Shown in pieces: positions 1-10,241 of a DNA stretch of 64,000 bases. The stretch comes from Kalaharituber pfeilii (taxonomy: Eukaryota; Ascomycota; Pezizomycetes; Pezizales; Pezizaceae). Made by a program: the position numbers and the translations under genes. Location of the stretch: positions 1-64,000 of the forward strand of contig WHUZ01000131.1 of assembly GCA_015179045.1 (NCBI GenBank), read 5' to 3'. Within the stretch, counting starts at the first letter, position 1, and the number at the start of each line of letters is the position of its first letter. Under the pieces are notes generated by a model. The model ran no database searches. It saw only the letters and a program-made list of their open reading frames with translations, and was not told where the DNA came from.

Positions 1-1
1 T

Positions 2-1205
2 GCTGTAAGAGAGAGAATTGTAGAATATATAAACGGTGACTACGATTTTGCCAGAGGCTTTGAGGTGGTTATGATACTCCAAGAAAGGGAAAACCCAGAG
101 ATCAGGTTAGGGAGTTGGAGACCCATAACGCTTCTGAACACAGTAGCGAAGCTAGGTCAAAAAGTCATCGCAGACCTGCTACAAAGAAAAGACGACCTTT
201 TCAGAGACACTCAGCTTGGAGGAAGACGCCATCGAGGTGCAGAGGATCTACAGCGACAAGTGCTGAAGGAGACAGAGAAGAGGCTACAGAAGAAAGAATG
301 GGTAGCCTAGTCGGAGACGATATCAAGTCGCTTTTAACTTTCTTCGAAGGGACAAGGTGGTTGCTCGAATAAGACAAACAGACCATAACCTAGCGAGCTT
401 TGTAGAAGCTTTTATGATGCCGACAACTACAACATGACATGGGATGGCAAAAGGAGAGCTACAGGGAGGATGACAGATGGTACACCGCAAGGATCTCCAC
501 TATCCCCGGTACTATTCCTGATAGGTGTAGCACCTGTGGCAGAGAAGGTAGACCAACACAACTTCACCAGGTCATATGTCGATGATTTCCACAGTGTAAT
601 CTCACATCCGTCACTCCTAAAACTCCGACAAGCCATAAAGATACACCAGGGCAAAAATCACCGAAACAGCAGCAGAGCATGGATTCGAAATTGACCCAAA
701 CAAGTCCGAGACACTAATAATTGGGGTAAAAGGCCCTGACTATAGGCTAACCGGATTGACGGTAGATTGGGAGCTAAAATTTACTCGACATCATAAGAAG
801 AGACTACTTCTCGGGAAGGCAGCATGGGGAGTGGCATCGAGACTAACTCGCCTCACACCAGGCAAGAAACGACAGATATATACAAGCATCGCACGCACAA
901 TCGCCACATGGGGATGCTGGGCATGGCAGGACTACTCAAGACAGTCTCCACCAGCAACCAAGATCAAAGACATAGAAAAATGGCAATACACAGTAGCACA
1001 GAAGATTACTGCAGCCCCGTGGGGTACCAGGCGAGACGTAGTCGAAGGAATAGCCAACCTAGAATCAGCCCAAACATTCCTAGAAGGAGAACGCCAGAGG
1101 GTAGAAGCCAGGGCCCTACGGTTCCACGATGAGATAATTCAAAACAGGGATAATGAGTGCAGGTACCTACGGGGGTCTCTCTCACACAACAACCCCTACC
1201 ACTAG
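2..1205 (+). pseudogene. LINE-A reverse transcriptase remnant
   Basis: The fragment begins inside the RT domain. Recognisable motifs in order are SWRPITLLNTVAKLGQKVI (about 115-170), the DGTPQGSPLSPVLF block (about 478-520) and the catalytic box YVDDFHSVIS (about 577-606), which has the aromatic-VDD signature of Tad/I-group LINE polymerases. The thumb region runs from about 756 to 1205. Frames change near 310, 430 and 690, and a stop follows ...KKEWVA at about 310, so no functional polymerase is encoded. The role in an intact element is target-primed reverse transcription of the LINE RNA. The intact-frame relative is the RT at 7578-8549 on the other strand. Confidence 0.88.
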
Positions 1206-2026
1206 CCATCTAGCAGCACTACCTGCGGACGCAGACAAGCTCGAGTTCGAGAATGCCATAGCCAATGCCGAGGACGAGGGTGGAACTCCGTCTACACTGA
1301 CGGGAGCCGGATAGATTACAAGACAGGCCTAGGCACCTACGCAAAAGACACCTCTACTTCCACATACCTAGGGGAACAGACTACTGTCAATGATGCAGAA
1401 CTCATTGCCATGAGCGAAGCATTACGCAATCAAGCTGGGGAACTCCTGATCATAACCGACTCTAAGGTATCGATATCCAAGCTCCTAAAGATCGCCCAGG
1501 GAGAGCCCACCCACAAAGGACCGGCAAAACTGGTTAGAGACGCCTGGAAAGCGAGAACAGACCGAGGTGACTGGGACGTTGCAGTGATGTGGGTCAAGTC
1601 CCATATAGGAGTCAAAGGGAACACCGAGGCAGACACAGCTGCGAAAATAGGCACATGCCTCCCTACCAAGATGAAACCATAACAGAAGATGGGATACGAC
1701 AAACCTCGAGACATCAGCGCGCCACAGAGAGAAACCGGCTAGGGCTCAGCTACCGTCCCTTGACAAGACTTGGAAGTCGACACATAGCCACACTAGCAGG
1801 AATACTGGGCGGCAAGTTACTACGGAAATGGCAGTACGAAATCGGGAAAGCAGACAGCCCAGAATGTCGATGGTGTGGGGAGGAGGAGGAGACTACTGAA
1901 CATGTGCTCACTAGGTGCAGGACATGGAAACGAAAGTGGCCAGGAGGCATGCAAGACTTGGTCACTCCTCCGAAGAGCAAGGACACAGACCCACTTAGAG
2001 ACATCTTGGAGTGGGCAGGGGCATAG
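1206..2026 (+). pseudogene. LINE-A RNase H and CCHC C-terminal remnant
   Basis: RNase H signatures are visible: VYTDGSR near 1290-1310, the NDAELIAMSEAL helix near 1390-1425, the ITDSK motif near 1450 and the MWVKSHIGVKGNTEAD segment near 1588-1640, giving the usual D-E-D-H/D active-site set. After a frame change the C-terminus carries CRWCGEEEETTEHVLTRC (about 1862-1920), a C-x2-C-x8-H-x4-C finger, followed by WKRKWPGG. The finger and WPGG tail recur in the other family-A copies here. The reading frame shifts near 1206-1410 and again near 1680, so this is a relic. Confidence 0.87.
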
Positions 2027-2154
2027 GAGACACACAGGATCTTTTCTTATTCCTTTTCTTCTACCTTCATATGTATCTAATCTCATGTAACTAATCTCGC
2101 CATAGCCCCCAGGGCGGCACGCGAGTAATGATATAAAAAAAAAAAAAAAAAAAA

Positions 2155-3050
2155 TCTTGATAGCACGAGATGCAGCAAAATGAACTCAATTGGACCGGTG
2201 TGTAGGTCTCCCTTGACAATACAAGATACAGTAGAATAAACTAACTTTAACAAGTATATAGGTATGGCAAGACTCTTCTACGGCACGAGATACAAAAGAA
2301 TGAGCCAAATTTCATAAGTATGGCACACCTCTCTTACCAGCGTGAGATGTAGTAAAACGAACTCAATTTGATAGGTATAGTAGCACCTTTCCACAGGAGA
2401 GTAGCAGAGTGAGCCAAATTTGACAGGTATAATAGGACTCTTTCCGCATTGTGCGATATAGCAGAATGAGTACAATTTGATAGTTATTCGATAGTACAAG
2501 ATGCAACAGAACGAGAGTCGAGTTTGACAGATATGGCAGGTCTATTTCAGCCTGGGAGATGCAGCAGAATGAGCCGAATTTAATAGGAATGGTAGTCTCT
2601 CTTGATGGTGTGAGATGAGGCAGAATGAGCTTAATTTATGACAGCTTCCTTTCGATGGCGTGAGATGAGGCAGAATGAGCTCAATTTAACAGAGTATGAC
2701 AGCTTCCTTTCGATGGCATGAGATGAGCCAGAATGAGCTCAAGTTGACAAGTATCACCGGACTCTTTCCACAGTGTGAGAACAGCAGAATGAGCCAAATT
2801 TGACAGGTACGGCAGGACCCACCTAGCAGCGTGGAACATGGTAAAATGAGCTCAATTCACAGTTAAGGCTGGCCCCTTTCTATGGTGCAAAGTGAGGCGG
2901 TATGGCTCAATTTGACAGATACAACAAGACCTGCTTTGATGGTACGAGATATGCCAAAATGCGCTCAATTTACAATTTTACAGGTATGGCAGATTACTCT
3001 CGATGGTGTGAGATGGGGCAAAATGAGAATGCGCTGGACTGGTACAGTAT
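2155..3050. repeat. Degenerate ~57-bp tandem satellite (family S57)
   Basis: About 16 imperfect head-to-tail units of roughly 50-64 bp. Each reads approximately GAGATG-AG-AGAATGAGC then TCAATTTGACAGGTATGGC then a CTCTTTC-AT-G spacer. The same unit recurs as short runs at 36606-36735, 37066-37130, 37735-37990 and 62745-63025. Units are strongly diverged, so the array is old. Open frames within it look incidental. Confidence 0.85.
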
Positions 3051-3278
3051 GGCGGGGTGATAAAGGGGCACCTGCTAAAGGTTATAATCATCGGCTACTA
3101 CAGTACCTACTGACTCCGGCTCCATTCCCCACCCTTTCTGTTTTTTAAATCGCAAGCACTCTATAGATAGCGATAGCTATGTCTACTCTTCATCACCCTC
3201 AGCCTTCAATTCTTCCACTTTCTTATATACTCTTGCCATCATTCCAGCTGTATTAATTATATCCTTTTGTAACTTCTT

Positions 3279-3292
3279 AATCACCTTATACC
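3279..3292 (+). repeat. Target-site duplication, left copy (14 bp)
   Basis: AATCACCTTATACC, repeated exactly at 3341-3354, flanks the 48-bp LINE-A tail insertion. Confidence 0.9.
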
Positions 3293-3340
3293 AGGGCGGC
3301 AAGCGATTAATGATATAAAAAAAATAAAAAAAAAATAAAA
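3293..3340 (+). mobile_element. 48-bp LINE-A tail insertion
   Basis: The insert holds only the last ~24 bp of the family-A tail (GGGCGGCAAGCGATTAATGA and the next few bases) plus an A-rich tail interrupted by T. Perfect 14-bp duplications on both sides show it is a complete retrotransposition event, 5'-truncated inside the terminal hairpin. Confidence 0.9.
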
Positions 3341-3354
3341 AATCACCTTATACC

Positions 3355-4533
3355 TGTTAATATCCTCACTTGCATAGCATTTATACGTGGGTCTATAGGG
3401 CGGATAATAAAGCTGGGTACACCTAAAAGGGCATATGGGACATCTGAGCAATATTATTGTGGGTAGATATTAACCGGAATTTAGGTAGAGTTTATGGGCT
3501 CTAACGAGGGTTTCGCTATCCATAAGTTCTACAAAACCTTCTGACGCTACATTTGGTACTAGAGCTCCCTAGATGCAGGAGTGGGATTACGTGATATTAT
3601 AAATAACAATGAGAATATACTGATCTGAATAAATGCAGAAAAACGAGATTGTACGGTCATGGAACTGGTAAAGAGTGTACAGTCACTTGACGCCGACTTT
3701 ACGGGTCCCTTATCCACTACCGCTACACCTACACTCACCCTCGCGGTCGCGAGGTGGCCACATGCTAGTAATAATGTAACGCCTGTTGTCTGGCAACTGG
3801 TTGCGTTAAACTGACTCCAGTTTCTCTTGCCTTGGCAAAGGCGGCAAGTTTAGCATGCGCCGCAGACCCAGGCAATGAGAACATTACAAGGGCCTCTTTC
3901 AGAGAATCAGCCGATACGAGTGTACAAGTGGGGTTGGCATTGCGCGCAACTTGCCCGTTAACAATCACCAGTGCCTTATCCCACTTTCAGCCGGAACGAA
4001 ATAAATCGGGCTACATAAGTATACCCCTGTAGAGTTTTCAATGTAATCCACATAGCGACGCTGAATGTGGAGAAGCAGACTTTGCCCATCATGGCGAATG
4101 TAATTGTTATTGCATATGTTAATCCTGCGCAGCCCGAACATTTTGTACTCTACTTTGTAACTGTGCGGCTTCACGCGGGGTGGCATGAAAAGAGCTAAGA
4201 TTACTCTGTAACAGCAGCTCACAATAAATAGTAACTTCAGATCGAGAACGTCCACAACCATAGCAAACTGCCAACAAGCCGAGCACAAGTCAGGAGTCAA
4301 ACTAGCGAAAGCATATTATCATACACAGAATAATTGATAGTTCCTGTACAACAAAGGCAGCGCAATAAGGGAAAACCTCTTACAAAATCGCCTAACGATT
4401 ATTAAAGAAGCCCTTGGTATGTATACGTACTTTGCAGCGTGGGTAGTAACATCGTGAATGTAATTCTAACCTAACTAGAAGCACATACCCTGCCATAGTA
4501 AGTCCTGACGCGGAAAGAGAATTAGAACAAACA
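3355..4533. other. No recognisable gene
   Basis: Unique-looking sequence. A 16-base near-palindrome, CCTCGCG then GT then CGCGAGG, lies at about 3739-3754. Short open frames show no recognisable domain. It may contain 5' sequence of the ankyrin gene that follows, but I cannot define exons. Confidence 0.4.
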
Positions 4534-5435
4534 TTGCTGCGATTCAGTGTGTGGGATGTACAAAGGCGGTTACTCGAAGCAAATACCAGGACACACAGGG
4601 CGTATCGCACTTTTATAATGAAGGTAATTGTATTACTACTGCTGGATCGAGGAGCAGATATTAATGCTGGAGGGGTAGTCTCGTTACACGGAGTGTCGGT
4701 GCAATCAGACTACTGTAGGGGCATGGTTGGGACTGCCTTGGCCGCGACTGTCAGTGGGGGAGAGGAAGAAATTGTGTCATTGCTGCTGGATCGGGGAGCG
4801 GATATCAATGCTGTAAGGGGCTTCTTTGGGACTGCCTTGGCCGTAGCTGCCAGTGAGGGAAAGGAGGAAATTGTGTCATTGCTGCTGGATCGGGGAGTGG
4901 ATATCAATGCTATACGGGGCATCGTTGGGACTGCCTTGGCCGCGGCTGCCGGTAGGGGAGGGGTGGAAATTGTGTCATTGCTGCTGGATCGGGGAGCCGA
5001 TATCAATGCTGTAGGGGGCATCTTTGGGACTGCCTTGGCCGCAGCTGCCAGTCAGGGAAAGGAAGGAAGTGTGTCATTGCTGCTGGATCGAGGGGCGGAT
5101 ATCAATGCTGTAGGCCAGTATGGGACTGCATTAGCTGTGGCTGCAAATGAAGGGAATAAGGAAATTGTGCAATTGCTGGTGGATCGAGGAGCAAATATCA
5201 ACACTGTAGGTGGCAAATATGGGACAGCCTTGTGTGCCGCTGCAAACAGGGGAAACGAGGAAATTGTGACACTACTGTTGGATCGAAGAGCGGATATCAA
5301 CACTGTAGGCCAGTACGGGACTGCATTAACTGTGGCTGCAGGCAAGGGAATGGAGGGAATTGTGCGATTACTGCTGGATCGAGGAGCAGATATCCACGCT
5401 GTAGGTGGGAAAGGTGGGGCTGCCTTGTGTGCCGC
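4534..5435 (+). pseudogene. Ankyrin-repeat gene, segment 1
   Basis: First segment of an ankyrin-repeat protein. From the ATG at 4534 there is a short leader, then about eight repeats of roughly 33 residues with the pattern GTALAAAAS-GKEEIVSLL followed by LDRGADINAVGG, close to the ankyrin consensus. Ankyrin arrays are protein-interaction scaffolds; in filamentous fungi they are often attached to NACHT, HET or similar signalling domains, none of which is visible upstream. The frame breaks in the ninth repeat at 5435, where a solo LTR is inserted after GCCGC. The same reading frame resumes at 6150 if the LTR is removed. Repeats 2-5 are very similar at DNA level, which suggests recent internal duplication. 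The start codon is uncertain because 5' exons may exist. Confidence 0.85.
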
Positions 5436-5498
5436 TGTTACGGCTAAGGTAAGACTTACCTGCGTAGGGGAACACTTACCCTGAGCTGTTCGTAAGAC

Positions 5499-5555
5499 TT
5501 TTTTTTTTTTTTTTATATCACATGACCCGCGTGCAGCTGTTCGCCAAGGCAGGGC
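5499..5555 (-). mobile_element. 57-bp LINE-B tail insertion
   Basis: Poly(T) followed by ATATCACATGACCCGCGTGC and then CAGCTGTTCGCCAAGGCAGG is the reverse complement of the family-B 3' tail. It is flanked by exact 13-bp duplications CTGTTCGTAAGAC at 5486-5498 and 5556-5568, inside LTR-alpha. Confidence 0.9.
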
Positions 5556-5971
5556 CTGTTCGTAAGACCAATGCTGCTAGAGCGGCCTGATCACCCGTGA
5601 GGCTTGGCAGAAAGTTCTTTATCTTTCGAATAGGGAAGTGCCAAGGAAGTGTGTGTCATTGTTTATGGTCTTTGACTTGTTAAGCACTCGGTGTATGCGC
5701 ACATGCACTAGTACATATTATTATCTTATGGCTGTACTACTTTCGCATGTTTCTTTGTTACGATTATTGGCATTGTTGAATTGCCGTTTCTTTATTTGCT
5801 TGCCTAGTCATGTATGATGCGCTCAGTCTAGTTAAGCACAGGCGATAGCACAGTTGAAGAATCAAGACACAAGCGGTGTTCTAAGTTCTCTATACTTCTG
5901 AAACCTATCGTTTCCTCATTACGCCCGTGAATCGCTCCGCTCCGCTGCGCGCTCCACGCAAAACAGCTGCC

Positions 5972-6106
5972 CTTCCGGCCCGCCGTATATACACCTCCGT
6001 AGCCATTTCGGCCCGCAGCATATACACCTCCGTAGCCTTTCCGGCCCGCAGCATATACACCTCCGTAGCGACTCCGGCCTGCCGAATACGCACCTCCGTA
6101 GCCGTA
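5972..6106 (+). repeat. 33-bp minisatellite, locus 1
   Basis: About four units with the core CGGCCCGCAGCATATACACC then TCCGTAGCC. The period of 33 keeps frame and would encode an 11-residue repeat of type RSIYTSVAIPA. It lies inside LTR-alpha and is expanded to about 11 units at 32050-32425. Confidence 0.85.
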
Positions 6107-6149
6107 ACATCCAGTGCCTTCCAGCGCCTACCGGAGCCTAGCCACTCAC

Positions 6150-6362
6150 GCCGCTGCAAATCAGGGAAGCGAGGAAATTGTAACATTGCTGTTAGATCGG
6201 GGAGCGCATATCAACACTGTGTGTGGCAAGTATGGAACTGTATTGGGTGCGGCTGCAGTTCCAGAGAATCTGAATCCATTACTTAAACTCCTGACGCATG
6301 GAGCGGATATCAATGCTACAAGTGGCAAATATGGGGCTGCATTGGGCGCGGCTGCATACAGT
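6150..6362 (+). pseudogene. Ankyrin-repeat gene, segment 2
   Basis: Continuation of the ankyrin gene between the two large insertions. It completes repeat 9 (ANQGSEEIVTLLLDRGAHIN), contains repeat 10 (GTVLGAAAVP ... LLTHGADINA) and starts repeat 11 (GAALGAAAYS), where the LINE poly(T) begins at 6362. Joined on paper to 5435 and 10256 the frame is continuous, so the gene was probably intact when the LINE landed. Repeat 10 is more diverged than its neighbours. Confidence 0.83.
6349..6362 (+). repeat. Target-site duplication of the 3.9-kb LINE, left copy
   Basis: CGGCTGCATACAGT, repeated exactly at 10242-10255. The last T is shared with the poly(T) run, so the length is 13-14 bp. Confidence 0.92.
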
Positions 6363-6513
6363 TTTTTTTTTTTTTTTTTTTTATATCATTAATCGCATAC
6401 CGCCCTACGGGCTATGGCGATGCCGTGGCTACTAGCTCTAAGAAATTAATTAACATTGAAGAACACCCCCCCCCCCCCCTCCTTCCCCCCTCCTCCCCGT
6501 CACCTCCCCTCCT

Positions 6514-7719
6514 TTATTCTCCCAACATCGCCAGCAACACTCCTAACTGGTCTCTCTCCCCCTCCCCCCTCTTCGGTGGGCGCCTCACTTGCTCCTCACC
6601 CCCTGGCCACCTCCTCTTCCACACTCTACACACCCTTAACAGGTGTTCCGTCGTCTCCTCGTCTTCCCCGCACCATCTGCATTCTGGACCATCCCCCTCC
6701 CGATCTTCCACCTCCACGCCCTCAGACCCTTCCCCCCTAATAGCCCTGCCAGCCGTCCTATCTCTCTGCCCGCTCTTTCTAACGGTCTGTATGCCAAGTC
6801 TAGTCTGTTTCTCTCTTCCGCTCTCTCCCTTCTGACTCTCTGTCTCTGCCCCGCCTCCGTCACCACCTCCGCCTTGTATTGTAGCGCCGTCCCCATCCCG
6901 CCGCCCTGTCTGCCCCTCATTCCCTTCTATGCCCACATGTGCCTTCACCCACATTAACGCCACGTCCAGGTCGCCCTTCCCCGCCCTCTCCTCCCACGCT
7001 TTTCTCAATTTGTACGTCGCGCCGTCGTGTGCTGTGTCTCCTCTTGCCACTGCTCTCATTCCCCTGATCACGTGTTTCGAATCTGTCAGTATCAGGAGCT
7101 CCCCCTGCACCCTCCCCATCACTTCACTTATCGCTACCAACTCCGCGTCGTTCACCGTAGCCTCCTCTCCCAGGTACCACGGCTTCGCCTTCGCTCCCCA
7201 CCATGCCCCCGCTCCCGCTTTCCCTTCTCTTAGGCTCCCATCCGTGTAAACCGGGATCCACCCCTCTTCCGTGTTTCGTCTTATGTGACTCTCCCATTCC
7301 TCTTTCTCTGCCCCTCGATGCAGAGACGGAAGTACCGCTAACGGGAGTTCCGCCCCATGCGCTAATGACCCCCTCAAGTACACCTTCTCCTTATCCTCTT
7401 CTCTCAGCCTCTCCTCCTCGAACCTCAGCGCTCTAGCCTCCACTCTCGTCGACTCCCATCTCACGAATGTCTCCACCGACTCTAAATTTGACAGGCCCTC
7501 TACCACATCGCGTCTTGTCCCCCATGGCGCCCCGGTGATACTTCTCGCCACCTTATACTGCCACTTTTCCACTTCCCTCAGCTTCTTTTCCCTCGGCGCC
7601 CCATGTGCATAGTCGTGCCACGCCCACGCCCCCACATAGCCACTGTCCTCGCCACCCCAGTATAAATCTGTCTCCTCTTCGCCGGGGCCAACCGGGGAAG
7701 TCTCGCTGCCGTGGCCCAT
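6514..7719 (-). pseudogene. LINE-A RNase H / CCHC domain
   Basis: A 401-codon open frame covering the end of the RT thumb, RNase H and the C-terminal finger. RNase H motifs are VYTDGSLREGKAGAGAWWG, NDAELVAISEVM, ILTDSK and MWVKAHVGIEGNE. After the last motif the frame slips (residues GQTGRRDGDG replace the expected AD helix), and the normal helix is found in an overlapping frame. It recovers at CRWCGEDEETTEHLLRVC, a C-x2-C-x8-H-x4-C finger, then WKRRWPGG. RNase H removes the RNA strand during second-strand synthesis; the finger probably binds nucleic acid. Frame slips around 6830-6930 mean the element is inactive. Confidence 0.88.
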
Positions 7720-8549
7720 AGCGCCTTACCCAAGTTCAGTCTGTTGCTAAAATGTTCGTCAAACTTCAATTCCCAATCCACCCGCAGCCCTACCAGTCTA
7801 TACGTCGGCCCCTTCACTCCCACCACCAATGTCTCCTCTTTGTCCCCATCCATCTCGAAGCCTTCCTCCTCCGCGACCCTCCGTAATACCCGCCTATGCT
7901 CCCTAATCTTCCTCTTCAACGCCATCAAGCTCCTGTCCGAGATCACGCTGTGGAAGTCATCCACATATGAACGTGTAAACTCCCTCTCCCCCGTTTTCTC
8001 GACAACCGGGGCTACCCCCACCAGAAACAACACCGGCGAAATCGGAGACCCCTGCGGGGCTCCGTCTGTCATGGTAAACTCCGCTCTCCTCTTCCCGTCC
8101 CACGAGATCCCGCACCTGGTAGGCCTCAGGGAGTTGTCCACAAACGCTGCCAGATTCCCGTCCACCCTCTCTATCCGCCTCACCACCCTCTGCCTCCTGA
8201 CGTGGTTGAACGCTGACTTTATGTCGTCCCCCACCAGCGCCACCCACTTCCCTTCCCCCAGCCTCTCGTCCACTTCCTTCAGCACCTGCCTCTGCAGATC
8301 CTCCGCCCCTCTTCTTGGCCTCCCTCCCAGCTGTGCGTCGCAAAACAGGGAATCGTGTCTCTGTATCCTCTCCGCCACCACCTTCTGTCCCAATTTCGCC
8401 ACTGTGTTGAGTAACGTAATCGGTCTCCAGCTCGACGGAATGTCCCTCGGCTTCCCCTTCTTCCTCGTCATAACCACTTCAAATCCCCTCCCGAGTCCGT
8501 AGTCCCCGTTGATGTAATCCACAATCCTCTCTCTCACCGCCTCGAACAA
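7578..8549 (-). pseudogene. LINE-A reverse transcriptase core
   Basis: Open frame of 323 codons with the conserved RT blocks: SWRPITLLNTVAKLGQKVV, the LVGDDIKSAFNHV catalytic-D block, DGAPQGSPISPVLF, and YVDDFHSVIS with the two catalytic aspartates. The N-terminal RT part (APGPDGIQYGLLKML) lies upstream in the overlapping frame 8534-8899, so there is a frameshift near 8540. The thumb continues into the RNase H frame below 7719. It is very similar to 1-1205 on the plus strand, which marks both as one family. Confidence 0.9.
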
Positions 8550-8899
8550 CTTCGTCCCCTCAGCATCTTCAGCAGCCCATACTGAATTCCATCCGGACCC
8601 GGTGCCGACCTTGACTTCGCCTTCGAGAGCGCTCGGTTTATCGCCTCTCTCGCCTCCTCCCTCTCCATCAGCCGTCCCTCTGGTCTCCTCGGCTCTTCCT
8701 GCTCCCTTTCTCCCGTGACGAAATGTCTCTCTATCAACTTGTCCGCCACCTCCTGATCCGTCCCCTCGATTCCCATCGTCTCCCTCTCCCTAAACGGGTC
8801 CCTGGCTAAACGGAATATGTCCCAAGGGGACGTCACCCTCTCCTCCTCCAGCCATTCATCCCACACCTTCTTCTTCTTCTCTCTTATAAGGTCCCTCAA
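8534..8899 (-). pseudogene. LINE-A linker and RT N-terminus
   Basis: 121-codon frame linking endonuclease and RT. It contains a charged helix region and then SRSAPGPDGIQYGLLKML, the typical RT block 0/1 of Tad-like LINEs. It overlaps the endonuclease frame by four bases at 8896-8899, probably through a small indel rather than true gene overlap, because intact relatives have one continuous ORF2. Confidence 0.8.
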
Positions 8900-9533
8900 C
8901 GCTCTCCTAGCCTCCGTCCTGGTTTTGCATCGAACCCGTTTCCTCTTCTCAGGATATACCTCACCTTACGCCTGTTCTCCTTCACCTCTCTGTCAAACCA
9001 CCTCTTCGATCTCTCCGATATCCGAGCCTCTTTCGTAAACATTTCGCATAGCTTCCTCAACACCTCGTACGCGTCTGCCCCCTCTCTCAGCTTCTTGTCC
9101 CCCCATCTCTCCACGAACTCCTCCCACCTCTCCCAGTCCGTCACCCTTATTGTCCTCCCTGCTGGTCCCTGGCCCGTCGCCATCGTGCCCACCAGCATCG
9201 CGTGATCCGACCCCGCTATCCATGTCAACCCCTCGAGACTCCACTCCCTTTCTCTCGCAAACACTAGAGCTAGTAGCGCCGCCCGCCTCACTCCCTCCAC
9301 TGTCCTCGTCCACGTCCTTACAGCTCTGTCCATCCTCTGTCCCAAGCCCCACGCCTCCATCCTACTTTTCAGTCTCTCCCCTCGTCTGTCCTGCTTGTCC
9401 GACCACTCTTCGTCGTGGCTGTTGCAGTCCCCTATCATCATGTCCGACTGCCCTATGGCGTCCAACTCTTCTTCCACATCCACTTCCCTGTTCCAATACA
9501 CCCCCGTCACCCTCCTATTTCCCACGTTAACTG
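8896..9533 (-). pseudogene. LINE-A APE-type endonuclease, main part
   Basis: Contains VTGVYWNREVDVEEELD, MMIGDCNSHDEEW (GDxNxHxxxW, catalytic D/N and the substrate-loop W), and near the end WIAGSDHAMLVG (SDH motif with the catalytic histidine). These are diagnostic of the EEP/APE endonuclease family that nicks target DNA for target-primed reverse transcription. The reading frame is open from about 9533 down to 8896; upstream it is broken by a 495-bp insertion and resumes at 10029. Confidence 0.87.
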
Positions 9534-10028
9534 ATACGTGACCCTCCTAACAACGTGACCCACGAGAGGGTAATACGATGCGTAGCGGAAGAATAAGGAT
9601 AGCGGGGCAAGCGCTATAGAGAAAGATAATGGTGCAAACGGCGGCAGCAATGGAGTGGAGGCACGGAGGAAGGAAACGAGGAGAGGAGTTGAGCGACTCT
9701 ATGGTATTAAGTGGGTGCGGGTTTCCGCAGACTATATACACAGAAAGCGAGACGACTATACCCAAATGGTAGCCGTAGATATAGGCAACAAACTTGTACA
9801 GTTTCGTAAAGAAAAGACGAAGTAACACAAGCTGTATGCGAGTTCGAAACAAATCCCAGCTGAATGTGATATCCGAAGTAATTCCGTAAATAAATGAAAG
9901 AATTACAATATACGAGATAACCATAGCAACCATCCATGTAAACGACATGTGAAACGAAGATAAGAAAGAATTAAGCCAATAAAACATTAACAGAACGTGT
10001 ATGTCGTGATAATAGAAGGCGGGATCAG
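9534..10028. mobile_element. 495-bp unknown insertion inside the LINE endonuclease
   Basis: LINE sense codons read ...VSKRTV on one side and NVGNRRVTG on the other, so roughly 495 bp have been added in the middle of the endonuclease. The insertion is bordered by ACTG on both sides (9530-9533 and 10029-10032). The insert begins ATACGTGACCC and ends GGCGGGATCAG on the plus strand. It lacks long terminal inverted repeats and matches no other family I can see in the window. It could be a solo LTR or a non-autonomous DNA element. Confidence 0.6.
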
Positions 10029-10241
10029 ACTGTCCGTTTTGACACCTCACCCCCTTCTACTCTCACCCCCCCAGTAACGACTTGCTCACGTACGCCGAGA
10101 TCCCCCCCCTCTTCCTCGGTGAAAAAATTGTGCCAAACGCCGGATGAAAAGTCGTGCCCCCTGTTGGTGCCCTCCAAGCCTCTCCGATGAATAATATATC
10201 TACCTTCCGATCCGCCGCCTCTTGCAGTGCAATATCCGTCC
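10029..10241 (-). pseudogene. LINE-A endonuclease, N-terminal part
   Basis: Encodes ALQEAADRKVDILFIGEAW, the first strand and catalytic-E block of the APE fold, then GISAYVSKSLLGG. A run of seven G residues marks a one-base frame slip, after which VRVEGGEVSKRTV leads into the 495-bp insertion. The LINE is 5'-truncated immediately before this domain at the ankyrin target site. Confidence 0.8.

Larger units (their letters stand above)
1..2154 (+). mobile_element. LINE family A (Tad1-like), 5' end outside window
   Basis: Non-LTR retrotransposon running off the left edge of the window. In order it shows reverse transcriptase (1-1205), RNase H (about 1285-1665), a C-terminal CCHC motif (about 1865-1930), a short 3'UTR and a terminal hairpin (CTCGC at 2096-2100, GCGAG at 2121-2125, inner stem GCCC/GGGC) followed by poly(A) at 2135-2154. 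Several stops and frame changes make it inactive. The same domain order and closely similar protein occur on the minus strand at 6363-10241. The right flank enters a ~57-bp satellite; the left target duplication lies outside the window. Confidence 0.93.
5436..6149 (+). mobile_element. Solo LTR, family alpha, copy 1 (with internal 33-bp repeats)
   Basis: Begins TGTTACGG and is flanked by the 5-bp duplication GCCGC (5431-5435 and 6150-6154), as expected of an LTR-retrotransposon relic. Near its end it carries about four 33-bp tandem units (5972-6106) and the internal motif CCGTAACA at 6102-6109. The third copy (ending 33942) continues to a proper CCCGTAACA terminus; this copy appears to have lost the last ~10 bp. 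A LINE-B tail is nested at 5499-5555. Relatives are at 17929-19217 and 32040-33942. Confidence 0.75.
6363..10241 (-). mobile_element. LINE family A, near-complete ORF2, 5'-truncated
   Basis: Minus-strand Tad1-like LINE. In sense order it has the start of the APE endonuclease (10241-10029), a foreign insertion (10028-9534), the rest of the endonuclease (9533-8896), RT (8899-7578), RNase H (about 7300-6800), the CCHC finger (about 6700-6620), the 3'UTR, the terminal hairpin (ATCGC at 6392-6396 on the plus strand, GCGAT at 6417-6421) and poly(A). It is inserted in the ankyrin gene with a 13-14 bp target duplication. ORF1 and the 5'UTR are missing. Several frameshifts are present. Confidence 0.93.

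Noticed and set aside
3765..4300. Possible genes upstream of the ankyrin frame
   Set aside because: Short frames on both strands with no domain or codon pattern that I could support.
6425..7436. Plus-strand proline/serine-rich frames opposite the LINE
   Set aside because: They are antisense to a G-rich minus-strand LINE ORF2 with clear RT and RNase H motifs.
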